DNA from: VXYL01 sp965243095
GTDB lineage: Bacteria > Pseudomonadota > Gammaproteobacteria > Pseudomonadales > Azotimanducaceae
DNA: 64,000 bases
Direction: 5' to 3'
Assembly: GCA_965243095.1 (NCBI GenBank)
Contig: OZ251530.1
Coordinates: 1,674,001 to 1,738,000, forward strand
Shown: positions 1 through 7,151 of the stretch, piece after piece
Layout: each line of letters opens with the position of its first letter
Position numbering within the stretch: position 1 is the stretch's first letter
Made by a program: the position numbers and the translations under genes
Notes under the pieces: generated by a model
What the model saw: the letters and a program-made list of their open reading frames with translations, nothing else
Told to the model about the DNA's origin: nothing
Database searches by the model: none

Positions 1-2
1 CC

Positions 3-464
3 GCCATCGGCGGCGGCTTCGGCTTGGCGTTGACGGCGGACTTCCGCGTGGCGGCGGCGGAAGCCCGCTTCGCCGCCAACTTCGTGAAGCTGGGCATCCA
101 CCCGGGCTTCGGCCTCACCGTCACTTTGCCCAAGCTGATCGGTGCCCAAGCCGCCAACCTGATGTTCCTCACCGGCCGGCGCGTGAAGGGCGAGGAAGCG
201 CTGCGCCTCGGCATGATCGACCAGCTCGCGCCGCTCGCCGAAGTGCGCGCGGCGGCAGGGCGGCTGGCGGCGGAAATCGCCGAGAACGCGCCGCTGGCGG
301 TGCTCTCCGTGCGCGCCACCGTGCGCACTGGTCTCGCCGAACAGATCGCCGCGGCCACGGATCACGAACTCGCCGAGCAGCAATGGCTGCGCGCCACCGA
401 GGACGCCGAGGAAGGCATCCGCGCCGTGGCCGAACGCCGCCCCGGCAACTTCCACGGCAAATGA
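3..464 (+). CDS. Enoyl-CoA hydratase/isomerase family protein, 3' part
   Basis: This is the C-terminal 153 residues of a crotonase-fold protein; the 5' end lies outside the window, and the frame is open from base 3. The first visible residues, AIGGGFGLALTADFRVA, are the crotonase oxyanion-hole region (GGG followed by a helix, then the D-x-R/xVA strand). Further on, FVKLGIHPGFG followed by LPKLIGAQAANLMFLTGRR matches the family's typical order, where the residue before GIHPG often supplies a catalytic acid; here a Lys is seen (FVKLG), so a classical hydratase Glu is not evident. The likely role is hydration or isomerisation of an enoyl-CoA in fatty-acid or aromatic-acid breakdown. The SDR gene follows after 22 bases, so the two may be co-transcribed. 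Substrate cannot be told from sequence. Confidence 0.85.
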   Translation, partial: AIGGGFGLALTADFRVAAAEARFAANFVKLGIHPGFGLTVTLPKLIGAQAANLMFLTGRRVKGEEALRLGMIDQLAPLAEVRAAAGRLAAEIAENAPLAVLSVRATVRTGLAEQIAAATDHELAEQQWLRATEDAEEGIRAVAERRPGNFHGK

Positions 465-486
465 GGCAACGGGAAAGAGCGCAAAC

Positions 487-1155
487 ATGACGGATTTCGC
501 CAACAAGAACGTGCTCGTAACCGGCGCCGCCGGCACCTTGGGCGGCGTGGTGGCGCGCCGCTTCCACGAAGCCGGCGCCATCGTGACCGGCGTGGACGTG
601 GTGGAACACGCCGCGCCGTGGAACACGGTGGTGGCGGACCTCATCGATCCGGCCGGCGCCGCCAACGCCGTGGCCGCGGCCGGCGCGGTGGACGTCCTCG
701 CCAACATCGCCGGCGGCTTCACCATGGGCGACAGCGTTGCGGAAACGTCCGACGAGACGTGGGACTTCATGCTGAACCTCAACGCCCGCACAGTGCTGAA
801 CATGTGCCGCGCCGCGGCGCCCGGCATGGCGGAACGCGGCGGCGGCAAGATCGTCAACATCGGCGCCCGGGGCGCGTTGCGGGGCGCGGCCAAGATGGCC
901 GCCTACACCGCCTCCAAAAGCGTGGTGATCCGCTTGACGGAAACCTTGGCGGACGAACTGAAGCACCGAGGCGTGAACGTGAACTGCATCCTGCCGAGCA
1001 TCATCGACACGCCACAAAACCGCGCCGACATGCCGGACGCCGATTTCGCCAAGTGGGTGCCGCCGGAACACGTCGCCGCGGCGGTGTTATTCCTCGCGTC
1101 GCCAGGCGCGGATTCCATCCACGGCGCCGCGATTCCGGTGGAGGGATTGTCTTGA
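487..1155 (+). CDS. SDR-family oxidoreductase lacking the catalytic Ser
   Basis: A 222-aa short-chain dehydrogenase/reductase with a Rossmann fold. The NAD(P)-binding motif TGAAGTLG is at residues 12-19, the NxAG-type strand is LANIAGG near 72-78, and the active-site Tyr and Lys are Y140 and K144 (YTASK). At the place of the usual Ser, 13 residues before the Tyr, there is Ala127 (NIGAR). This NxGA context is known from dihydropteridine-reductase-like SDRs, which also work without that Ser, so the enzyme may reduce a quinonoid or similar substrate rather than oxidise an alcohol. That is inference. It sits 22 bases after the enoyl-CoA hydratase gene and 33 bases before the oxygenase gene on the same strand. 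Confidence 0.85.
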   Translation: MTDFANKNVLVTGAAGTLGGVVARRFHEAGAIVTGVDVVEHAAPWNTVVADLIDPAGAANAVAAAGAVDVLANIAGGFTMGDSVAETSDETWDFMLNLNARTVLNMCRAAAPGMAERGGGKIVNIGARGALRGAAKMAAYTASKSVVIRLTETLADELKHRGVNVNCILPSIIDTPQNRADMPDADFAKWVPPEHVAAAVLFLASPGADSIHGAAIPVEGLS

Positions 1156-1188
1156 TCGCGGAGCGGGCCGCGTAACGGCTTCTCTCGC

Positions 1189-2142
1189 ATGAACACCGCC
1201 AAAGTGCCGGGGCAGCGGAAGCGCCGCCACGCCATCCGCCATGCCCTCGCGGACATGAACTTTCTGCAGCGAGCGCTGGCCAAAGTGCAACAGCGGCTTG
1301 CCGCCGACCCCCACGACGCCGCAACGCTGCGGCAGGTGGCCGATCTGCAGCGCAAGCTGGGCGACTTCGACGCCGCTGCGGAAACGTACCGGAAGCTCAA
1401 GGCCGTGGACGACGATGCCGTGGCCGCTTGGGGGGCTTGGGGGGCTTGGTGGATAGGTGCGCTGAACGGCGAGGAACTGCCGGCAAGCGCGCCGGAGGAA
1501 CTCCACCCCGCGCCGTTCGTTCGGATTCCCGATTTCCTGACCGCGGCGCAGCAAGACGTGCTGCTCGACGCGGTGCGCGGCGGCCCCGAGCACTTCGCTC
1601 CGGCAAGCGTGGGGAATGGACAAGAATGGAAGGTCAATCTCGATGCCCGCGTCGCGTTGGTGGCCGAGAGACCGGTCTTGCGGCGGATTCGTCCTTGGTT
1701 CGTGAAGGAGTTGCGCCGCGTCGCCGGGGAGGTGTGCGAACACTTCGGAATCGACGGCATGCACAAATGTCCCGTCGAACTGGACGTCACGGCCCACCGT
1801 GGCGGCGGCTTCTTCCGCCCGCATCGAGACGTCTACGATTGTTCCAACAGGCGCTTGGTCAGCTTCGCCTACTACTTTCACCCCGAACCCAAGGGTTTCG
1901 CCGGCGGCGAACTGCTGCTGTACGACACGTGCATCGCAACGGACAGCTGCCGCGCGACGGCGTTCTCGCGCATCGAGCCCGTCAACAACAGCCTCGTGTT
2001 CTTTCCGAGCCGCTACTATCACGAGGTGCTGCCGGTGCATGCCACGTCGGACGCCTTCGAGAACGTGCGCTTCACCGTCAACGGCTGGCTGCTCCGGGCC
2101 GGCGAGGTCGCCGATGCAGCGGATGGCGGAAATCAACCGTAG
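1189..2142 (+). CDS. TPR-like / 2OG-Fe(II) oxygenase (prolyl-hydroxylase type), copy 1
   Basis: A 317-aa protein with two parts. Residues about 20-75 form a TPR-like helical repeat (LRQVADLQRKLGDFDAAAETY). The C-terminal two thirds is a prolyl-4-hydroxylase-like double-stranded beta helix: iron ligands H212 and D214 (PHRDVYD), distal H278 (YYHEVLPV) and the 2-oxoglutarate-binding Arg R294 (RFTVNGW). It should hydroxylate a peptide, protein or small molecule using 2-oxoglutarate, oxygen and Fe(II). A 9-bp unit is repeated in tandem near 1430 and codes AWGAWGAW, which is absent from its paralogue at 6047-7075 on the opposite strand. The PqqD-like gene starts 14 bases after its stop, so a role in peptide modification is plausible. 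Confidence 0.85.
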   Translation: MNTAKVPGQRKRRHAIRHALADMNFLQRALAKVQQRLAADPHDAATLRQVADLQRKLGDFDAAAETYRKLKAVDDDAVAAWGAWGAWWIGALNGEELPASAPEELHPAPFVRIPDFLTAAQQDVLLDAVRGGPEHFAPASVGNGQEWKVNLDARVALVAERPVLRRIRPWFVKELRRVAGEVCEHFGIDGMHKCPVELDVTAHRGGGFFRPHRDVYDCSNRRLVSFAYYFHPEPKGFAGGELLLYDTCIATDSCRATAFSRIEPVNNSLVFFPSRYYHEVLPVHATSDAFENVRFTVNGWLLRAGEVADAADGGNQP

Positions 2143-2156
2143 GGAGGAAACTTAAG

Positions 2157-2468
2157 TTGGACAAATCGCAGGAACCGCCCGGCGAACTGGACATGTCGTC
2201 CGTGCTGGTGCGCAACGAGAACATCGTCTTCACGCCTCTGGACGACGACATCGTCATGATGGACGTGGACGAGGGCCAGTACTTCGAGCTCGATCCCGTG
2301 GCGGCGCGGATATGGACGCTGATCGACGAAGGGCGAACCATGCAATCGATCCGCGACGCGCTCATGGAGGAGTACGACGTCAACGCGGAAACCTGCGGTC
2401 GGGACATGATGGAGTTCGTGCAAACCGCGCTGAAAATGGGCATCGTCCGTGTGGAGACGGACGTTTGA
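2157..2468 (+). CDS. PqqD-like peptide-chaperone (RiPP recognition element) protein
   Basis: A 103-aa PqqD-family protein. The start chosen is TTG at 2157 because a strong ribosome-binding site (GGGAGGAAA, 2142-2150) lies just upstream; the next ATG (about 2192) would leave an 91-aa protein containing the same domain. The domain runs from about residue 18 (NIVFTPLDDDIVMMDVD) to the end, with the family's GQYFELDPVAARIW core and a C-terminal winged helix. PqqD-like proteins bind the leader of a ribosomal peptide precursor and hand it to a modifying enzyme; in lasso clusters the stand-alone form is called B1 or E. The candidate precursors at 10.8-11.3 kb and the lasso-cyclase-like protein at 7152 would be its natural partners (inference). 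Confidence 0.85.
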   Translation: MDKSQEPPGELDMSSVLVRNENIVFTPLDDDIVMMDVDEGQYFELDPVAARIWTLIDEGRTMQSIRDALMEEYDVNAETCGRDMMEFVQTALKMGIVRVETDV

Positions 2469-2521
2469 GTGCGCTCCGCAGCCCCTAGGCTGCCTTCCGC
2501 GTTAGGGGCAAGCCACTCGGG

Positions 2522-2713
2522 CGGGCAAGGCGCGCTGGGTGCGGGACATTTGGTGGCAAAAGCGTCGGTGCTAGCCCGACGGCCCTGGGAGCGCGGGCGT
2601 CTCGCCCGCACAAGGTGAACAGCCGTAAACGAAAATGCGGGCGAGACGCCCGCGCTCCCAGGACGTGCTGAACAGATGCCACCAAATGTCGCACACCGAA
2701 GCGCGCTTGCCCG
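2522..2713. repeat. Nested inverted-repeat element (37-bp outer arms, 27-bp inner arms)
   Basis: Outer arms 2522-2558 and 2677-2713 pair imperfectly (about 32 of 37 by eye) around the shared core GACATTTGGTGGCA. Inside, a perfect 27-bp palindrome is formed by 2584-2610 and 2636-2662 (CCTGGGAGCGCGGGCGTCTC...). The inner palindrome belongs to a dispersed family also seen at 55053-55133 and, as single arms, at 14054 and 59112. The right outer arm covers the first codons of the O-antigen-ligase-like gene, so that gene's start and translation may be affected by folding of this element. It fills most of the gap between the PqqD-like gene and the next gene. Confidence 0.8.
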
Positions 2714-5414
2714 GTTGATCTTCGCCCTGCTGGTGGTGGCGGTCTTCGGCCACGTCTGGTTCGCCAGCACCCCGTTGCCGCTCGGCGGCCCCAACATCCT
2801 GCCGGCGGTCGCGGCGACGCTGCTGGCGGTGGTCTTGTGCCTTTGGCGATCCGCTCCGTTGCCGCGCGGGGCCAGTGGGCTGCGGCGCGCGTTCGCGGCG
2901 GCCTTGCCAAGGCGTCTTCGCTCGGCCATGCCGGTGCTGCTCACCGCGTGCGCGATGTGGGCGTGGGCGCTCGCCGTGTACTGGCGCACGGACACCTTCA
3001 ATGCGACGCGCATGGGGCAGCTCGCGGTGGGCATCGGCGTGCTGTTCGCCTTGCTGTGCGTGCTTACCGCGCGGCGGGCGAAAGTGTTGATCGCGGCCAT
3101 CGTGGTCGCCGTGTCGCTCTCCGCCTTGTTCGGCCTCGGTGTGCTGGTGGTGGGCGGGCCGTTCGTCGATGCGTGGCTGCGCATCGCCCAAGTTGCCGAG
3201 AGCGACTTGCAGGTTGTTCTCGTGTACGGTCGAACCGCCGGCGCGGCGGTGCATACCGCCACCTTTGGCTACCAGCTTGTGGTGGCGATCGTGCTGGCTT
3301 TCGCCTTGTTGATCCTCGGCGCGCCGGCGCGCTGGGGCCGCTGGGCGCTGGCCGCGGACGCGGCGTTGTATCTGCTGCTGCTGTGCATGCTTGCCGCTCT
3401 GGTGGTCAACGCCGGTCGTTCGACGGTGCTGGGCGTGGCGGTGGGCGTGTGCCTGTGCGTGGTCGGCGTGGCCACCGCGCCGCTTGTGCGCCGAGGCGTC
3501 GTCCGCTTGCTGGTGGTGGGGGCGTCGTCGCTGGTGGTGCTGCTGGCGCTCGTGAACCCTGGGTTCAATGTCGGCAACATTGTCGAGCAGCTGCGCCCGT
3601 TGCGGCTCCAGGACGGGGACATCCGCAACCTCGCGGTCGGCGGCGAAGCGCTGCTGTCCGACGATCCGCATGTGCTGGGCCACCGGTTCGAAGGCCGCGA
3701 ACCCGGTGTGGAGTACCGCGTCCACTTGCGTGCGAGATACATCAGAGGATACGGCGAACAGGGCATCACAATGGCCAAGGCGGACGCGAAGGGCGACGTC
3801 GTGATCACTTGGCGCGGGGATCCGGAAAGGGCCGTCGTCGCCTACCAATACCGCCTGTGGAAGGCGGGCGCCGGACAAAGGACGAACTGGCGAACATTCG
3901 CGCCCGCTTTGCGTTCCCGCGGCGTCCGGCTGGCGGTGAGGGAGTTGACGATTGGCCGCGCCGCGTTGACGCGCGGCGACCCCGGCGTCACCGGCGCGGC
4001 CATAGGGAAGTTCGTGCCGGGGCAACGCTACGACCTGCAACTTCGCACCGTGGTGGACGGCCCCACCGCGCAGGCGCGCGGCCGCGCGGACAAAGACGGT
4101 CGCCTAGTGCTCACTTGGCGCCGCAGTGTGCTGCCGAGCGGCCTTTACCATTGCCGGCTGCGGCGTTCGCCCGACGAGCCGTGGTCTGTATGGCGAAGCT
4201 GCCAATCATTCCTGCCGCTTCCGCCAGTCTGGCCCGAGCTGCGCGCCGGTGGCGAGATGCTGGAGAAGCTTGCCGGGGCCGGCGTTGAGCGCATTGGCCA
4301 CGAGTTCGCCGGGTTTTCGCCCTGGAAGTGGTACCGGGTGCAGATTCAAGAGCTGTTGGCTGCCGGCGTGGCCCGCGCCCCGCGACACGGCGAGGTGGTC
4401 TTCTCGCCCCGACCCACCCGCTACTTCGTGGTCACTTGGCCTGCGCCGCGGGCCCCGGAAGGCGTCGCGGGGTATCGGTTCCGCACCCGCGATGTCGCCG
4501 CCAACTGGTTGCCGTGGCGGGCGTTCACGCCTTCGCTGAGCAGCAAGACGCCGGTGCTGGTTCCCGCGCCAACGGGCAGCTCGGTAGCGCAAGACGGCCA
4601 ACTGGTTCGCCACACGCTGCACGGCCTGCCGCCCGGCACTAGACAGTCGGTGCAATTGCGCGTGCGTTCCGGGGCGGTGTTCGGCGCGGAGAGCGCCGTG
4701 ATGGATGGCGTGGTCGCCGCGGACGGCGGCTTGGCGTTGGCGTGGCGGCAACCGGCGGAAGGGAACGTCGCGTCGGTGCAACTCCGGCGGCGGTCGCCGA
4801 TTCACACCCGTTGGCTGCTGTGGCAGGAGTTGACGCCGCCGCTAAATGGCGGGTACACCGCGGTCGCTCTGCGCGCCCCGGGGCGCACCGACGCCGAGGT
4901 GGTGGACGTGGCCCATGTGGCGCGGCGCGTTGGCGGCGGGCTGCGGCTGCGGCACCTTAGAACATTCGATATCTACGGCCGCAGCCGCTTGGCGCAGGCG
5001 GCTATGGCATGGCGCTACGCGCTCGATCATCCGTTCGGCACCGGCGTTTACCGGCCGACTCGCGCACATGCCCGGGAGGACGTACACGACGCCAAGCTCG
5101 ATGAGCTGTTGCGGCTTTGGCCGCACAATCAGTTCCTGCACGTGCTGGTGCTGTACGGGTTTCCCGGGCTCTGCCTGCTGCTCTTGTTCTACGGCTGCTT
5201 GGCGCGGGCGGCGTGGTGCGCCGGCCGGTTGGCTTGGCGCGAGCCGCGCGCGGATCTGCGCTTGCTGGTGGTCGCGGTGATCGCGGCCTGGGCGGCGTAT
5301 TCGGCGAACAGCCTGTTCCTCCCCACCGGCCCGCTCCTGCAGGACTGGAGCCACTGCTTCGTGTTGGGTCTGCTGCTAAGTCTGGAGGGCATTCTCGCCG
5401 AGGAGCGGCGTTGA
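2676..5414 (+). CDS. O-antigen ligase/polymerase-like membrane protein with four Fn3-like repeats
   Basis: A 912-aa protein. Residues 1 to about 310 hold around nine hydrophobic segments. Residues about 320-775 form a large soluble insert of four repeats of 85-110 residues, each with a strand ending in TW plus a closing W..F.P or W..LTP motif (NWRTFAPAL, VWRSCQSFLPL, PWRAFTPSLS, LWQELTPPL), which resembles fibronectin type III. The C-terminal part has the Wzy_C-type motif HNQFLHVLVLYGFPGL near residue 810 and two further membrane segments. Family members join or polymerise glycans on a lipid carrier at the periplasmic face. Usual members are 400-500 aa, so the insert doubles the length. The ATG at 2676 lies in an inverted repeat and lacks a clear ribosome site; a TTG at 2716 is an alternative start. 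Confidence 0.7.
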   Translation: MPPNVAHRSALARLIFALLVVAVFGHVWFASTPLPLGGPNILPAVAATLLAVVLCLWRSAPLPRGASGLRRAFAAALPRRLRSAMPVLLTACAMWAWALAVYWRTDTFNATRMGQLAVGIGVLFALLCVLTARRAKVLIAAIVVAVSLSALFGLGVLVVGGPFVDAWLRIAQVAESDLQVVLVYGRTAGAAVHTATFGYQLVVAIVLAFALLILGAPARWGRWALAADAALYLLLLCMLAALVVNAGRSTVLGVAVGVCLCVVGVATAPLVRRGVVRLLVVGASSLVVLLALVNPGFNVGNIVEQLRPLRLQDGDIRNLAVGGEALLSDDPHVLGHRFEGREPGVEYRVHLRARYIRGYGEQGITMAKADAKGDVVITWRGDPERAVVAYQYRLWKAGAGQRTNWRTFAPALRSRGVRLAVRELTIGRAALTRGDPGVTGAAIGKFVPGQRYDLQLRTVVDGPTAQARGRADKDGRLVLTWRRSVLPSGLYHCRLRRSPDEPWSVWRSCQSFLPLPPVWPELRAGGEMLEKLAGAGVERIGHEFAGFSPWKWYRVQIQELLAAGVARAPRHGEVVFSPRPTRYFVVTWPAPRAPEGVAGYRFRTRDVAANWLPWRAFTPSLSSKTPVLVPAPTGSSVAQDGQLVRHTLHGLPPGTRQSVQLRVRSGAVFGAESAVMDGVVAADGGLALAWRQPAEGNVASVQLRRRSPIHTRWLLWQELTPPLNGGYTAVALRAPGRTDAEVVDVAHVARRVGGGLRLRHLRTFDIYGRSRLAQAAMAWRYALDHPFGTGVYRPTRAHAREDVHDAKLDELLRLWPHNQFLHVLVLYGFPGLCLLLLFYGCLARAAWCAGRLAWREPRADLRLLVVAVIAAWAAYSANSLFLPTGPLLQDWSHCFVLGLLLSLEGILAEERR

Positions 5415-5501
5415 CCGTTGCGCCGCCGGCGCCGCGTTAACCACGTACACGCCCAACCCCAACCTTTGACTGGTTTTCGGCCAAGGGCTATTGTGCCGCC
5501 C

Positions 5502-5996
5502 ATGACCGCATCCAGCGAGAGCGCCGCACGGCGCAAGCTGCCCATCGGCATTCAGACCTTTCGCAAGATTCGAGAGGACGGCTACTACTATGTGGACAAG
5601 ACGGGCTTGATCGGTCAACTCGTGGACGGTGGCCAGCACTACTTCCTCTCCCGCCCGCACGAACGCAGCGGCCGGCGGGTGGTGGTTTTGGTGGACGAAT
5701 ACGACAAGCCGATACTTGATGCGTTGGGCACCCCGGAAGTCGCCCGCGCCAACCGCGGCTTCCTGCACGGCCTGTACTCCGTCATCAAGGCCTGCGACGC
5801 GCACGTCCATTTCGCCTTGCTGACGGGTGTTAGCAAGTTCTCAAACGCCAGCCCGTTTTCCGGCTTGAACAACCTCATGGACATCACGCTGGACCCGCGC
5901 TACTCCGCCATCTGCGGCTACACGGAGCGGGACTTGGACGAGGTGTTCGCGCCGGAGCTGCCCGGTCTGGACCGGAAGGAGGTGCGCCGCTGGTAG
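5502..5996 (+). pseudogene. Remnant of AAA-ATPase-like / DUF1703 protein
   Basis: A 164-codon frame whose start (LPIGIQTFRKIREDGYYYVDKT, read in two parts) is the typical N-terminus of the predicted AAA-ATPase family linked to a DUF1703 nuclease. After HYFLSRP the family normally continues with RRFGKS, its P-loop; here the chain jumps in frame to HERSGRRVVVLVDEYDKP, the Walker B region, so the P-loop and roughly 60-100 residues are deleted. The frame then ends with a TAG right after EVRRW, where intact members continue with a YNGY motif and the nuclease domain. With P-loop and nuclease both gone it cannot be a working ATPase. These genes are usually multi-copy and of unknown role. Confidence 0.8.
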
Positions 5997-6077
5997 AGCC
6001 TTCAGCGGGGGTGAGCGAGGGCCCTGCCCCTCGCATGAAAGAGCCCTCAGCGGGGGTGCGCGAGGGGCCTGCCCCTG
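5996..6077. repeat. Imperfect direct repeat, two units 45 bp apart
   Basis: Two copies of a 37-bp unit beginning GAGCC(T/C)TCAGCGGGGGTG lie at 5996-6032 and 6041-6077. The first follows the premature stop of the ATPase remnant; the second contains the stop codon and last codons of the minus-strand oxygenase gene. The repeat may mark the deletion junction that cut the ATPase gene. Confidence 0.65.
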
Positions 6078-7075
6078 CCCGGTACAACGCTCGCGCCTGA
6101 AGGGCTGCCACTCGCTGGCCGATGCAGCCAGCCGTTGACCGTAAAGCGCGTGTTCTCGAAGGCGTCGGACGTGGCATGCACCGGGAGCACCTCGTGATAG
6201 TAGTCGCTCGGAAACAACACGAGGCTGTTGTTGACGGGCTCGATGCGCGAGAACGCGGCCGGGGCGAAATCGTCCGTCGCAATGGATGTGTCGTACAGCA
6301 GCAGTTCGCCGCCGGCGAAACCCTTGGGTTCGTGGTGAAAGTAGTAGGCGAAGCTGATCAAACGGCTGTTCGTGCGCTTGGTGCGCTTGTGACCGCTGTC
6401 TCGATGCGGGAGACAGAAGCCGCCGCCGCGGTAGGCCGTGAGTTCCAATTCGATGTCGTATTTGCGCATGTCGTCGATTCTGAAGTGTTCGAACACATCG
6501 CCCGCGACACGGCCCAACTCCGCCGCGAACCAAGGACGAATCTGCCGCCGCACCGATCTCTCGGCCACAAACGCGGCACGGGCATCGAGAACGTCGCTTT
6601 CCTGGTTGTTCCATGCCGGGGCGAGGCGGGCCGCGTCGAGCAGCAGGTCTTGCTGCGCCGCGGTCAGGAACTCGGGAATGCGTACGAACGGTGCCGGGTG
6701 GAGTTCCTCTGGCGCACTCGCCGGCAGCTTCTCTCCACCTGACCCTCCATCTAACCCTCCGTTCAGCGTGCACATCCACCAAGCGCCCACCGCATCCTCG
6801 TCCAATGCCTTGAGCTTCCGATACGTTTCCAAAGCCGCATCGAAGTCGCCCAGCTTGCGCTGCAGATCGCCCAGCTGCCGCAGCTTCTCGGCGTCGTCGG
6901 GATCGGCGGCAAGCTGCCGTTCGACTTTCCCCAAGGCCCGGCGCAGGAAGTTCAAGTCCGCGAAGGCGCGCCAGATGGCGGCGTGGCGCTTTTGCGCCGG
7001 GCTTTGCTTCGCCGAAGCGCTTGGTTCCCGGGCGGGCTGCATCACTCTGTTGTCGCGCTCGATTTGCGTGTCCAT
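6047..7075 (-). CDS. TPR-like / 2OG-Fe(II) oxygenase, copy 2
   Basis: A 342-aa paralogue of the oxygenase at 1189-2142, colinear over its whole length: TPR-like region near residues 61-92, HRD iron motif H224/D226, distal H294 (YYHEVLPV), Arg R310 (RFTVNGW). The chosen start is the ATG at 7075 (MDTQIERDN); a 38-residue upstream extension is open but has no counterpart in copy 1. Compared with copy 1 it has a few extra residues around HRDSGHKRTKRT near the active site and a Gly/Arg-rich tail that runs into a direct repeat, so the original C-terminus may be altered. It is divergent from the lasso-cyclase-like gene, with 76 bases between starts. Substrate unknown; a cluster peptide is a reasonable guess. 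Confidence 0.85.
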   Translation of the reverse strand: MDTQIERDNRVMQPAREPSASAKQSPAQKRHAAIWRAFADLNFLRRALGKVERQLAADPDDAEKLRQLGDLQRKLGDFDAALETYRKLKALDEDAVGAWWMCTLNGGLDGGSGGEKLPASAPEELHPAPFVRIPEFLTAAQQDLLLDAARLAPAWNNQESDVLDARAAFVAERSVRRQIRPWFAAELGRVAGDVFEHFRIDDMRKYDIELELTAYRGGGFCLPHRDSGHKRTKRTNSRLISFAYYFHHEPKGFAGGELLLYDTSIATDDFAPAAFSRIEPVNNSLVLFPSDYYHEVLPVHATSDAFENTRFTVNGWLHRPASGSPSGASVVPGRGRPLAHPR

Positions 7076-7151
7076 GGCAGTGTACGACAGGCGAAGGGAC
7101 TCTGCCCGGCTTGCGCCAACCACGACGGCGCCGTCGTCTAAAATCCCGCCT

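Noticed and set aside
2571..4040. 489-codon minus-strand frame
   Set aside because: Arg/His/Gln-rich shadow of the ligase-like gene with no family features; typical of antisense frames in GC-rich DNA.
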